Shown: piece after piece, positions 41,455 through 52,199 of the stretch
Layout: each line of letters begins with the position of its first letter
Numbering within the stretch: position 1 is the stretch's first letter
From: Chondrus crispus
Lineage: Eukaryota > Rhodophyta > Florideophyceae > Gigartinales > Gigartinaceae
Direction: 5' to 3'
DNA length: 64,000 bases
NCBI RefSeq assembly: GCF_000350225.1
Contig: NW_005179075.1
Location: 62,001 to 126,000, forward strand
Notes under the pieces: generated by a model
What the model saw: only the letters and a program-made list of their open reading frames with translations
What the model was told of the DNA's origin: nothing
Database searches by the model: none
Made by a program: the position numbers and the translations under genes

Positions 41455-41958
41455 TGTGAAACTGGTTGGCTTTACTGTGATACTGTACTAATGCGATCTG
41501 ACTTGCATTTCACTGTGCCACTGTGTTGGTGGCCTAATTGCCCAGATGAGCAATTCACCATGCTACTGTAGTTGTTTGGGGCTAGAGCAAGGATGCTCTG
41601 ATGTACGATGCCCGAGAAGAAGTGCAATTCAGTACTGGATGTGCGATGCACGAAAAGAAGAGCAATTCAGTACAATTCGCAGGACTAAGCTCAATTCACT
41701 ACCGACAGTGTCTGCACTCGAATGCAATTCACCGACACCGACAGTGTCTGCACTCGAATGCAATTCACCGACAGTGTGCTAAGATAATGGAAGCAATTCA
41801 CAGATGCCACAATACACTCTCTATCAATAAGTACGTGACCACTTAGCAGTAGAGCAACCAGCTGAACATGGAAGAACCAACCTGTATGATCCAAGACCAC
41901 AGTAAACGTCTCGATACCTGACGATCACTGATTAAAGAACAGTTACCGATCTTTTATT
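41455..41958 (+). repeat. C1 3' LTR with internal 36-bp duplication
   Basis: 504 bp against 468 in the 5' copy. The extra 36 bp is a tandem repeat of the ACCGACAGTGTCTGCACTCG unit near 41735. Apart from that I see about two substitutions. Confidence 0.88.
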
Positions 41959-42639
41959 TGCAGAACCACTGATAAGAGCCCCAGAGTGTTCAATACATAC
42001 TTGTTCACAGAACTGTCACAACCTCACTGTATTTGTGTACGTATTTATATCATCGAAAGGCGTAGCGATTGCATTAAATCTCTCGTGTCTGCCACCCTCA
42101 CGAACAACATGAAACGAGCACCACGGGTATTCGAAAAAAGGATACACCCGCTTACCCACGCTCCATCAACTCAGGTTCGTGACATATGTGAACAAGCAGG
42201 AGTGCTCACCAGAGATCTAGACACGGTCATTGGAGATATGCAGAAGGCATGCGGAATCTGCGCTGCAGAAGGGCAAACAGCACCTTCAAAGAAGATCTCG
42301 TTGACGCATGTAAATGAACGCTTCAATATGGAAGTACAGATCGACATTGCTTTCGAAGTAATCTGAAACGAGAAACGCATGATCTTCGTCATTACAGACA
42401 TGGGGACGTCCTTCACAGAAGGAAGCATTATTAACAGAAAAGCCGCAGAGGCAACTAGCAAAGCTATCGAAAACCTCTGGATCCTGAAGCATGGGGCTTC
42501 ATCCAGCATGTGGGCGGATGAGGAGTTCAACCGCAATAAGTTTAAGTCACTCATGCAGACTCACGGTATAATATTTAAGCCACGCCCAACGAGGAGACGC
42601 AACAAGACAGGAGCTGTCGAAAGGAAATACGGCCAGTGA
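41959..42639 (+). pseudogene. C2 integrase, first part
   Basis: It resumes the C2 frame after C1. A zinc domain is formed by HPLTHAPSTQVRDICEQAG and KACGICAAEG. The core follows, with FNMEVQIDIAFEVI, a TGA at about 42364, then MIFVITDMGTSFTEG, SSMWADEEFNRN and RRRNKTGAVERKYG (catalytic acids apparently D, D, E). This places integrase before RT, as in copia elements. The frame stops at TGA 42637. Confidence 0.8.
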
Positions 42640-43767
42640 AAGGAATAACACGAAAGTTGGATCGTGAAATATCGGGGGCTTCTGCAAGTGAAATAGTTAC
42701 TCGTTCCGTGTTCCTGTGAAATTTCTTCTCCGGATCAAAGACCCTCAATTCGTTCCAATTGGTGCGGGGATATCAGCCATCCATCCCTGGCCTGCCCGAG
42801 ATACTTGTTCCCCAGGACCTGTTCGACGCACACGTTGAGAAGTGTGCCACACGGCCGCTACAAAAAGCCATGCGCTCAAACGCCAGTCATCACGCCCGCC
42901 AAAAAGCATACGAACCCAACGACATTGTTGGGGTATGGTACTCGTCTACAGAAGGAAACGAAAGGGACAAATACGTCACCGCCAAAGTCATCAAAACACA
43001 CCCATACTATCTGGAAGCTCGCCGCTTGCGTGAGGGCACAGGGGTCGGAGGAGCCAACATGAACCCCGCCTATGAGGATGTCCGCCTTGCTCCTCAGTCC
43101 CAACTCAGACGCGATCTGATTTCGTGCTCCTTAGAGAACGAGCTGGAGAATTCAACGGATGGAGGAGAATATTGGTCCCACGCCGCAAACACATCCATTG
43201 AATGTAAACGCGTTAATGAAAACCAGAATTCCAGCGCACAAATCGAAAGCAGAGCTTGATATCGGCAGGAACGAACCATTGCAGCCGACAAACCAATATG
43301 CAACGCTGCAACATCAAGACCGGATCAATGGGATACAGCGAGCAATTGGAATGGACAGCAGCGACATCAGGGGGCCCGAAGATCCGCTTCTGGAACTGCA
43401 ATCAGAGGAACCAAGCGTGCTTCGTGAAATATTTGAGCAAATTGGATCGCAACAAGTAACGAAGCGTCAAATAGAACTCGCCCCGTCATGGATTGTCAAC
43501 GACGCCTTTGCATCACAGCATGAATCCAACTGGGTCGGCGAATACCAAGAAGTGGAAGAGCATGACATACCGTTGGACGCAAATGCAGTACGATACCATG
43601 TAGTTCACAAGGTCAAGACGGATGAGGATGGAAAACAGCAACTTAAAGAGCGCATCTGCCCCGTGGCAATGAGGTGCAGAGAAAGAGCACATCAGAAAGG
43701 ATTCTTCGAACGCACAGCTCACTATTGTGCGACTATTACTATGTCTGGTCACATTCATAAGCTTTGA
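42640..43767 (+). pseudogene. C2 integrase C-terminus and linker to RT
   Basis: Frames 42759-43259 and 43159-43767 carry YEPNDIVGVWYSSTEGNERD (the small beta-barrel usual after integrase) and LREGTGVGGANMNPAYEDVR, then an acidic linker with SWIVNDAFASQHESNWVG. The RT start is VRYHVVHKVKTDEDGKQQLK. One frame change near 43200 is needed. Together they equal the region between integrase and RT of C1. Confidence 0.7.
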
Positions 43768-44980
43768 CATAAGAACTGCAGATTTCAAGGGCGCATATAT
43801 GCACAGTGGACCCATAAGAAGGAAGATATTTGGAAGGCCACCAAGGAATGGTTCCAGATGTGTGGAAAGTCTTGTGGAATTTTATGGCTTCTCTGAAAAT
43901 TGCCATATAGAATAGTAGAGGCCGGATGCCAATAGATGCATACTGTAGAGCACTGGGTGCTCACAACTGCAGGACTCATGCGAATATACGGTATCAACCA
44001 ATTGTTCGTCAAGCGCAACAGCGCAGACCGAATCATTTTAATAGTAGCCAAACTCAGTGACGATTTCCTCGTGTGTGGAAAGCTTTCAGATGTGAACAAA
44101 TTCCTGAGAGAGATACAAAAGCGGTTTGAGGGTGGCAAGATTGGCATGGGTCTCACATTCCATTTTGGCGGATGCGAGATTAACTATGACCCAAATGGAG
44201 ATATAATCCTCGGGATAGAAGCGTACTGGAACCGTGTCAAGTCTATTGCCATGACAAGAACACGCAGGAGGCAACACAAATTCCGAGTCACAACAGAAGA
44301 GATGCATGAATATAGAAGCTTAGCAGGAACGCTCCTCTATCTTGGCAACGGCGTCCTATCACATGCATCCATGGTGGTATCTATCATGCAACAGCAGATT
44401 GGGAGACTCAGGGTGGAACATCTGATCGATGCCAACATGATGCTAGCAGAACTTCGAAAGCTCGGACCGTTCATATTATTAAAAACGTATAATCAACCAA
44501 AGTAACGCTGTGCTGTGTTCTTTCTCGGATGCTGCCCACGCGAAAGGAAGGGATTATGGCCAAACTGGATGGTTTACTGGTGTGCTAACTGAAAACGCTA
44601 AAGGAGATCGGGCATTTCATCTCATTGACTGGTGTTCACACAAATAGCAGAATATCAGCCACTCAGCATGCGGTGCAGAAATCATAGCTGCTGAGACTGC
44701 CGACGACCGTGGCTACTACTAAACATTACCCATTAACACTCTCTTTCTTGAAACACCATTGAAGCATTAACTCAACATCGATTCAAAGGGTCTTTGGGAC
44801 ACCATAACAACGTTGCATGAAGGAAGAGAATATCGGTGACCCACTGTCCAGAAAATCAGAAACAGCTTTGAGGGTGGTGAGCTGGAGATCGTCAGATGGA
44901 TCCCCGGATCGGAAAATTTGGCAGACGCGTTGACAAAATGCAATTATCACATGTCGAAAAAGTCGAACGATGTGCTGTGA
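43768..44980 (+). pseudogene. C2 reverse transcriptase and RNase H
   Basis: The first RT Asp is in RTADFKGAYMHSGP. Frame 43936-44505 continues with MRIYGINQLFVKRNSADRI and VAKLSDDFLVCGKL, where L-S-D-D replaces Y-V-D-D. RNase H follows in another frame: CSFSDAAHAKGRDYGQTG, SACGAEIIAAETADDRG, then LNIDSKGLWDTITTLHEG. The end VRWIPGSENLADALTKC is the typical copia C-terminus, closed at 44980. At least three stops and two frame changes are present. Confidence 0.85.
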
Positions 44981-45777
44981 AGCGGCAGAATCAAGTCAAC
45001 TTTGGCGTCGGACGTGCAGCAGACAACGATGAATTAAAGTAAGCGACATCATAAGCAATAGCCATGCCAACTCAGGAGTTCTCAAGCAAAATCATTATGT
45101 TCAAGTCGAACAAGGTAACTGGTTCGACTGGGGAGAGTGTCAATTCAAAAGCGCACATTAGATGTGATCAATGTTTATGTATCGACATGTATTAATTCGT
45201 GCTAGAATTGATGGTGACGATGATTGCATGTTGCAGGAGAGGAGCCCGACAAATTGGAGCATATGACAAATGGCAGAGACTAGCAAAGAGCACGAATGCA
45301 AAGCGTAGCAAATTAAGACATACTGAATACAGAACGCAAAGCAAAAGCGACGAATGCCAAGTGAAAGGTCAAAAGCGATGACGATGCAATGGGAAAACAA
45401 ATAGCATGAGCGAGCAACACAAACGAACGGACGTTTCAGCAGATCGCGCCGCACAGGTCAAATGCAAGGTGAATTCAAAAGCAGAGTACGAGCGACGAAC
45501 AAAGCAGGAAGAAGGGCAGAGTGGTAGGTTCAGTAGTCTATATCAAGAATAGGAAAACGGCCCTACCTCCGAATGAAGGGGGAAGGCAGCCGTCAACTTG
45601 TGCTGTCTCTCATCGCCCGGTCTCGACGCATATTTAGAATCAACCTACTGCTCTCATTCCCAGATAGCGTATCATACCTCTTTGCACACATATTCAACTC
45701 GCCACTAGCGGCGAAATTTATACCTGTACCCTTCAAGGGTACCGATACTTGCTTAACAAGCGTCTCGAGAAGTGAAG
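44981..45777 (+). repeat. C2 3' end: polypurine tract and probable 3' LTR
   Basis: GGGGAGAG (45130-45137) is followed by TGTCAATTCAAAAGCGC, a plausible tract and LTR start at 45138. The sequence then runs without genes to the insertion of C3 at 45778. The partner 5' LTR was not found, so the LTR call is tentative. Confidence 0.5.
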
Positions 45778-46335
45778 TGTGGTGAATATGGGGAAGGCAG
45801 ATGACGAAAGATCGTTTCTGTTAAGGACATCGGACAGTACCTTGCTGGCCGGATATAAAGGGATGTGTACTTGGGGTCTAGGTACTGTACTGACGTACCT
45901 GGATTATGGGGTATATGCTGAATGTAATAGTAGCATGTTGCGTAGTAGAATATAATAGTGAGTTGATTGTACTTTGTCTTCATCGTCTTGAAAAATGTTA
46001 AGCTTAAGATTTGCAACAACTGTCAACTATCCGAGAGGACGCATTTCGCACAACGAATCTGCAACCAAGACTGCTGTCTTGGAATAAAATCGCCCATTGC
46101 CTGACTGACGGGTTCTCCGCGGTCAGGCTTGCGCGTGTGCAGACTCACTCGGCTGATTACCCCGGACGGACCGTCGTCCTGAAATAACAGCGACGTGAGT
46201 ACTGTCCGCTGGCGATTACTCCGGGCATTTGCCCTGAAATAAGGCGCTGTCTGGATATCAAGAAAGGGTTCTATTACCATTCGAACCCAAGAAGACTACG
46301 ATCGATTAGAGATTCTACAGGGGAAAGTTGTAACA
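45778..46335 (+). repeat. C3 5' LTR
   Basis: It starts TGTGGTGAATATGG and ends CTACAGGGGAAAGTTGTAACA. The last 25 bases match the segment after H1 at 60283-60306, which shows that the LTR extends past the point where the right copy was interrupted. The following bases, GTTATATATCTCTG, should contain the primer site but match no tRNA that I recognise. Confidence 0.8.
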
Positions 46336-46393
46336 GTTATATATCTCTGAAGCTATAGCTAGCACATAACCGCTGGATTGAGTTTCTTAATCG

Positions 46394-48483
46394 ATGTCGA
46401 ACAACGCCGATGAAGTGGTCCCTGAGCAAAGAAGCGGACAGGAAGAGGCACAAGAATCTACTCCTGTAAATCCTGATCTAAATCATGTTCCGGGGCACTC
46501 TACCGAAAATCCTATACCACCGTCAGAGGGAGCGAGTGACGAGACATAGATAGAGTACAGAATACGACGAGTGGAATATGCAAGCGTATGGTGTAGTGCG
46601 TACCGTCATATGCTGCTCCCAAGACCGGAGATTGTGTGGGGTTACTTCACAAATGATTTTTCGCCCGTGGCTATATAGAACCTTGAAGTGAATGAAATCT
46701 TGAGAGTGAGGGAGGTACTGCTTAGCAACAACGTTCATGTTTCCAGTGGTAGAGGATATTATCGAAAGAAGGCCCTTGTTGAATGTTGGGGGGCTGAAAG
46801 TTGTCCCCGTCTCCCCGTGCATGACCTAGAAAGTGCAAGACCCAGAAATCAAAGGCGATGCGTCAGTGGTGATTCAAGCAGCTGATGCCGCAGTGAGAGC
46901 AACAGATGTAGTATCAGATCACTCCAGGCGCAACATTACGCCAAGAAACATGTCAATGGCCAAACGACTGGTACATCTTCTGATCGCGCACCATATTCTC
47001 CGGGATTATCAGGTCTCATGAAAGCCTATGGCGGCAGAGAGAAGTACAGTGGAGGATGGGATGAAGATTTACTTGGTAATTTGGAAGTCTATGAAATGTC
47101 CTGCTGCATGTGTGACCTTGATCCAGAACAGAGTTGAAAGGAATTGTTGTGATGCTCTCTTGTCCAGCTCTAGCTTACTACGCCTCTCATCTTAAGGGTG
47201 CCAAAACCTATGATGAAGTAGTTGATGGGCTCATCTCTGCGTATACATATGAAGAACAGAGGTCCCGTTTGCTTCGTGAGTGGCAGACGGCGAGTCTAAC
47301 GGCGTGGATGGGGAAGAATCCTGAGATGTCTGAGGTCGCTGCGTTTCGTGATTTGCTTGCTTATCTCAATAGGATACAAAGACAGTTACACCCCGCCTAT
47401 CGTAAGGATAGGTTTCTTAAGGGTCAGCTGGTAACTTCTGCCGATATTCCACAAGTCTCCAGAGCACTCCGTGAAAAAGTGCCACAAAACTCTCATGAGG
47501 CTAGTCAAATAATCGCGGCTCTGATCTCAAGTGAGCCCAATTCTGCTGGTGCGTTCATTGCAAGTGACTCTGATGACGAAGAGATATACTACGGGCTTGG
47601 TCAGAGATATCGCGGACAGGTTCAGAGACGAATTTGGTTTCCTCAGAGACGCCAAAGGTTCAGGGGGAAGGATGAGACACGAAATAAGTTGGCACTGATC
47701 AACGGTTGTTGGGTCTGCGGAAAAGATCATCTTGCCTGGAAGTTTCATTCCGAGAAGGAGATTTCTGCCGCGCTGGAAAAACACAAGAAGGACGGTGTCT
47801 ACCTCTCGTTCGAAGAAGTCGCTGAATTTGCTGGAGAGTACCTGGCAGAAATAGAAGACGAATCTGATGAAGGTGGCGAACGGGGATTGGACAGCACCAT
47901 GTTGGTTGACAAAGTATCGGACATTAATTGCGATTCCGAAAAACATCTCGCCAACAACGCCTTTGCGCATAGCTGTGGGTTTGTCAGGGAACGTTCTAAA
48001 CGGATGAAGGAGATGAACTATGCCCTCAGTGATTGTCGAGAACCACATACTGCTTTCAAAGGTATCCTCATGGACACACGTGCAATCCGTTCGAGTGTTA
48101 TTAGCCTTAGCCAATATCTGGCATATTGTCGCGAATATGGTATACCGGCGACTTTGGATAAGTCGAAAGCTGGTTCAGTTCGTGGACTCGGAGGAAAGCA
48201 GTCATCAATGGGAACTGCAATGATCTCTATTCCGTTCTACAATTTACAGATAGTTGCTGATGTTGAGTTCAGAGTTATCGAGGACGATACTGTACCAACA
48301 TTATTACCTCTCTCAGCCATGAAACGGATAGGCATCGATATGAGTATACAACGTAATTCTTCTCCTTTTTTGGGAAAGAACAGAGGCTCGTCTACGAAAA
48401 TTGGTTTCTCTACCATCGATGGTGTTCTGAATACGCGTTGTATACCACTCTTTTGGTCATCCATCTGTTACTGCTCTTTGTAA
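46394..48483 (+). pseudogene. C3 gag and protease
   Basis: An ATG at 46394 opens a Glu/Pro-rich start (MSNNADEVVPEQRSG). The frame has TAG codons near 46547 and 46676 and changes phase twice before 47134. Frame 47134-48483 then gives the gag core (LAYYASHLKGAKTYDEVVDG), a knuckle CWVCGKDHLAWKFH and a protease with FKGILMDTRAIRSS as probable active site and TVPTLLPLSAMKRIGIDM as second block. After about 48440 the true reading (FGHPSVTALCNLLKRARSD, integrase zinc domain) is in another frame. Confidence 0.75.
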
Positions 48484-50505
48484 TCTTCTAAAAAGGGCAA
48501 GATCAGATGAATGAACACGTCAGTACGGGCTGCGATTGACGACATCACCAAACGTTGTAATACGTGTGCTGAGTTCTCTTCTCGGCCGCAACGTTTTCGT
48601 TTATCTGTTGGAGCAGACGATTTACACTTCAATAGCATCGTGGCCGTGAACATAATGTATATCAACCAGAAACCAGTTCTTCATGTCGTCGACGAAGCTA
48701 CGCATTTCTCTGCCGCCCTATTTCTGAGAAGCATGTCGGCTGCTGACACCTGGAATGCTCTTGTTCGCTGCCGGTCAAATGTATATCTTGGTCCACCTGA
48801 TTATCTCCGTATAGATCAAGGTACTAATTTCGTGGCGAAAGAGTTCAAAGGTTTAGCGGCTGCGAAGGGCGATGAACTTCTAGAGTGTGATGCAATGCGC
48901 GTGGTAGGCAGTGGACAAGGTCGAAGACCCTCACGGCCCGAAAACAAACAAACGTACGAAACAACCAAAGCAGCCGGCGGCGCAATGCCACGAAGTGTTC
49001 GGAGCTCCCTTTCCCTTTATGCGGGCTTGTGGCCAACGGTAGCTCGAATCCCTCAAAGGGGGGCAAAGGAAGAAAAGCCCGGCCCGGGATTATCAGTGTG
49101 GTAAAGACTTGAAAAGGCAAATGCTCGACGAGTGCGGGGTGTGTAGGCAGACCGAACCCGCTTGGTCGTAAATCCAATGCTCGTGGAGCGCCTTGATATC
49201 TTATACCCTTGATAAGGTCTTCGACGGGGACGTCGCAACGTAGCCCGTCGGGAAGAAAAAAGCGTAGCAGCGCTATACCTTCGTACTGCCCGATGGCAAA
49301 GTACCAACACCGGATCGGTCGTAACCAGACTCCGATGGAACCAACTATGAGAAAAGCACCACTGGTGCACCAACACAGAAGCCCGATGGCTAATGACGTC
49401 ACGTTGCGGATCGCAATCCTACAAGGTGGGACCAACTCAAGATTAAGGGAAATTAGGATAGGGAAATAAAGGATAGGGAAATAAAGGAAAAAGAAAAGGG
49501 ACCCCGAGCGCTGAAGGATGCCGTAGGCCTAGGTAAAAGGGAGCGTCTTGGTAGAGACGGTCTTCGACCAAGGCGACAATCAACTCCGGCAACTCGGGTT
49601 ACCTTTGCTGACTTGGTGGCCAGTGGCCTAAGGTATATATCGCCCGCCGGAGCCACTACAGTAGCCCGCGGCGGTAGATCCTAAATCTAATATAATGTCA
49701 GCCAAAATTAATGCTAACTAATTAACTAAATAAAATTAATAATTAAAATAAAACTCTGCAAATATTCACACGTGTGTCTACCAACCCCCGACTACAGAAT
49801 TCACATTCCGACTTAGTTTATTTTCCCATCAACCCCTTGTGCAACCCCTTATTGCACTACATAGAGGCTCCCATGGAGAGTCCTAGCACTATGTCGCATG
49901 TAGAAAGATACCATGGACCCTTGAGAACTGCGTTTGTTAAGTTCCGGAACGAGATTTCATTTATGCCAAAAGAGGATATCCTACCAATGGCAGATTATTG
50001 TGTGAACAACACAATAGGGCTGGAGGGGTTCTGTCCCACTCTCTGTGTATTCGGAGCCATCCCAAGTCCAGCTCGGCAAACGCCAGCTCCTACCCAAATC
50101 GACCGCGCTCGTGCGATCGACAGGGCCATGAAAGAGCTCCGAAGGTACAATTCTCAACGAAAGGTCAGTTTGGCTATGAAGTACAGAGGCCCTTTCGGTA
50201 AGGAGAGAAGTGATCTAGATAGGATCCATTTTGGAGCCCCTGTCCACGTCTACCGTGAAACTTCTAAACCCTGGGAAGGACCGCACAAATTTATATCAAA
50301 AGATGGAGAGACCGTTATCGTCCAGAAGCCCCATGGTCGTCGTATCTTTCGGTCTCATGTAGTTCGACTGGTTCCCCTTAATCCCATAGAGCCATCACAA
50401 GATTTGATCAATCTCATTGCAAATGATGATGCTTACGCATATACTGTACCCACTAATGAACATACCTTTGTTGGGGCCAGGAGAAGAGAAGTTAAAGGAT
50501 TGTGA
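48440..50505 (+). pseudogene. C3 integrase, split by solo LTR S3
   Basis: The zinc domain is formed by the GHPSVTALCN stretch and CNTCAEF. The core has LHVVDEATHFSAALFL and YLRIDQGTNFVAKEF. S3 follows at 48886. After S3 the reading continues EAPMESPSTMSHVERYHGPL, the third catalytic segment, then GEGFCP-like and FGAPVHVYRETSKPWEGPHK blocks with IFRSHVVRLVP at the C-terminus. Left ELLE and right EAPM join in frame when one TAGAG repeat is removed. Confidence 0.85.
48886..49861 (-). mobile_element. S3: solo LTR of the G2 family, TAGAG target duplication
   Basis: 976 bp in reverse orientation to G2. Reverse-complement matches to the G2 LTR include ACACGTGTGAATA, GGTAACCCGAGTTGCCGGAG and CTCCCTTTTACCTA. 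Ends (plus strand) are TGTGATGCAATGCG and TTATTGCACTACA. It is flanked by TAGAG (48881-48885 and 49862-49866). The sequence between AGTCGG and the outer end differs from G2, so it is a subfamily. Confidence 0.92.
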
Positions 50506-50577
50506 AATCAGGAGGTATTCGAGGTTTTGGATAGGAGCAGTGTACCTCAAGGATTTCGTATTTATGGAACCAGATGG

Positions 50578-51223
50578 TGTAGTGCACTGTACTCTGTACC
50601 GGGACAGCTGTCCTAATCTCGCCAAAATCGCGCTCACCGCCACCACGTGTGCCACGGGTACACGTGGACCCCTGCCTCTCTTCCGGACCATACCGGTGGA
50701 CACCTGTGAGCCCTCTGCCGGTTGTCGGGTCTATAGGGGCCGTTACTTGGTCCCCTCGGGGCTACACCCGTTATATTCTAGTTATTCTAATTTACAGTAT
50801 AATTTAGCTTCGTCATTACGGCGACGGGGACTATATAGTCAACCCGATAATCAAAGTAAAGAGGCACGAAGCCTCGGGTCTTTTACCTTGGTTTCTGGAT
50901 TCTAGGTTGTAGCCTCGACTCGGTGCTGGCTCGCCCATACCGACCGAGCCATCTACACCCCTAGAATCCCACCTGCCTTCCCCGCGCGCGTCGATCCCCC
51001 CGCGCGAGACCTACGTTATCTACTGTGCTGTCCGTCCTGCTAGCTCTGTTTTTCTCTTAATTCCACCCCCTTTTATTGCTGACTACCTTGCTACTTTTCT
51101 ACCGCGCAAGCCGCGCCCGGATCCCGGTTCCGGTCATCCACCGGGTGGTCTCCCGAATTTCGTTACGCGTCCGAACGCGCGTCGCTCTGCCTACAGCCGC
51201 CCACGTGGCTGTAGTGCACGACA
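50578..51223. mobile_element. S4: solo LTR of another family, GATGG target duplication
   Basis: 646 bp, TGTAGTGCACTGTAC...GTAGTGCACGACA, flanked by GATGG (50573-50577 and 51224-51228). Removal restores the C3 RT reading (YGTRW). It contains CACGTGTGCCACGGGTACACGTGG-type inverted repeats similar in style to S1 and S2 but is not clearly homologous. Sense strand unknown. Confidence 0.88.
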
Positions 51224-52199
51224 GATGGGTTGATCTACTCAAGACCAACGATGATGGGCCAGTCCTAGAGAAATCTAGACTTGTCGCACAAAACGTTCGA
51301 GACTTTAGCGCAAGAAATATCCCGACCAAGGCACCAACGATCTCACGGATGGGGGAACGTATTGCATTGCCTATTGCCGTAATGCATCCACAGGGGCAAG
51401 CGTATGTGAGGGATGTGACTCAAGCTTATGTGCAAAGTAAGTCTGAGCTCGAAAGAAAAATGTATCTTGAACCTGTACCAGAAATGAATCTTCCAAAAGG
51501 AGAAGTGTTACGCACCTTTAAGCCTCTTTACCGGAATCTGGTCTGCATTGGTTCATCACCGATCGGGACCATCACAAGGAGAAGCTTGGTATGAAATGCT
51601 GTAGTGTAGACAATTGTTTGCTCTATAGACGTGAAAAAAATGGAAGGGTTCCGGGCATCATAATGCTTCAAGTTGACGACTTCTTTGGAGCCGGTTCACG
51701 TCGATTTATTGAGGAAGAACCACAACATTCATCTGAATTTCGAACCAAGCCGAGGAAAATTCTCGATATTCGCACGGGAAGCATGTTTAATGGTGCCTAT
51801 ATCAAGCATGAGTCGAGGGGTTTATATTCGTTGAGTCACCGAGATAAACTCCCCGCGGTCACGATATCCCAACGCCTTCACGTAGTGTGACTGTCGACGG
51901 ATAACCGTTGCGATATGTTGAGCACCCGATCCCACCCAGATCGGGTTCAGGAGCCCCCAAACCCGGACCCCAACGACGAAGCAATTTTCAAAACTTCTAG
52001 GACAAAGATGATTATACCGGCGCGACCACGACGGCGGCGACCGCTCCTGGCACTGCCAGCTGACCTACGAGAAGCGATACAGCTGCCGGACTCCCCCCCA
52101 CCGCCGCCGCCCAGACACCCCTCCCATCCCCAGGGCCACGATCATGCGCTCAACCAGGCCCATTACCGCGCTACCGCTACTAAAAGAGTGCGGCGCACG

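Larger units (their letters stand above)
36545..41958 (+). mobile_element. C1: young copia-type retrotransposon
   Basis: LTRs at 36545-37012 and 41455-41958 differ by only about 2 substitutions plus a 36-bp tandem duplication in the 3' copy. Order: gag, protease, integrase, RT, RNase H, which defines the copia superfamily. It is flanked by a 36-bp direct repeat of target sequence (36509-36544 and 41959-41994, one mismatch), far longer than the usual 5 bp. It is inserted inside C2. Despite its youth the pol frame has a stop, frameshifts and a lost catalytic residue. Confidence 0.93.

Noticed and set aside
36545..41958. The C1 36-bp flanking repeat as part of its LTR
   Set aside because: The repeat lies outside the TG start on the left and outside the LTR end on the right, and it encodes the C2 protein in frame on both sides.
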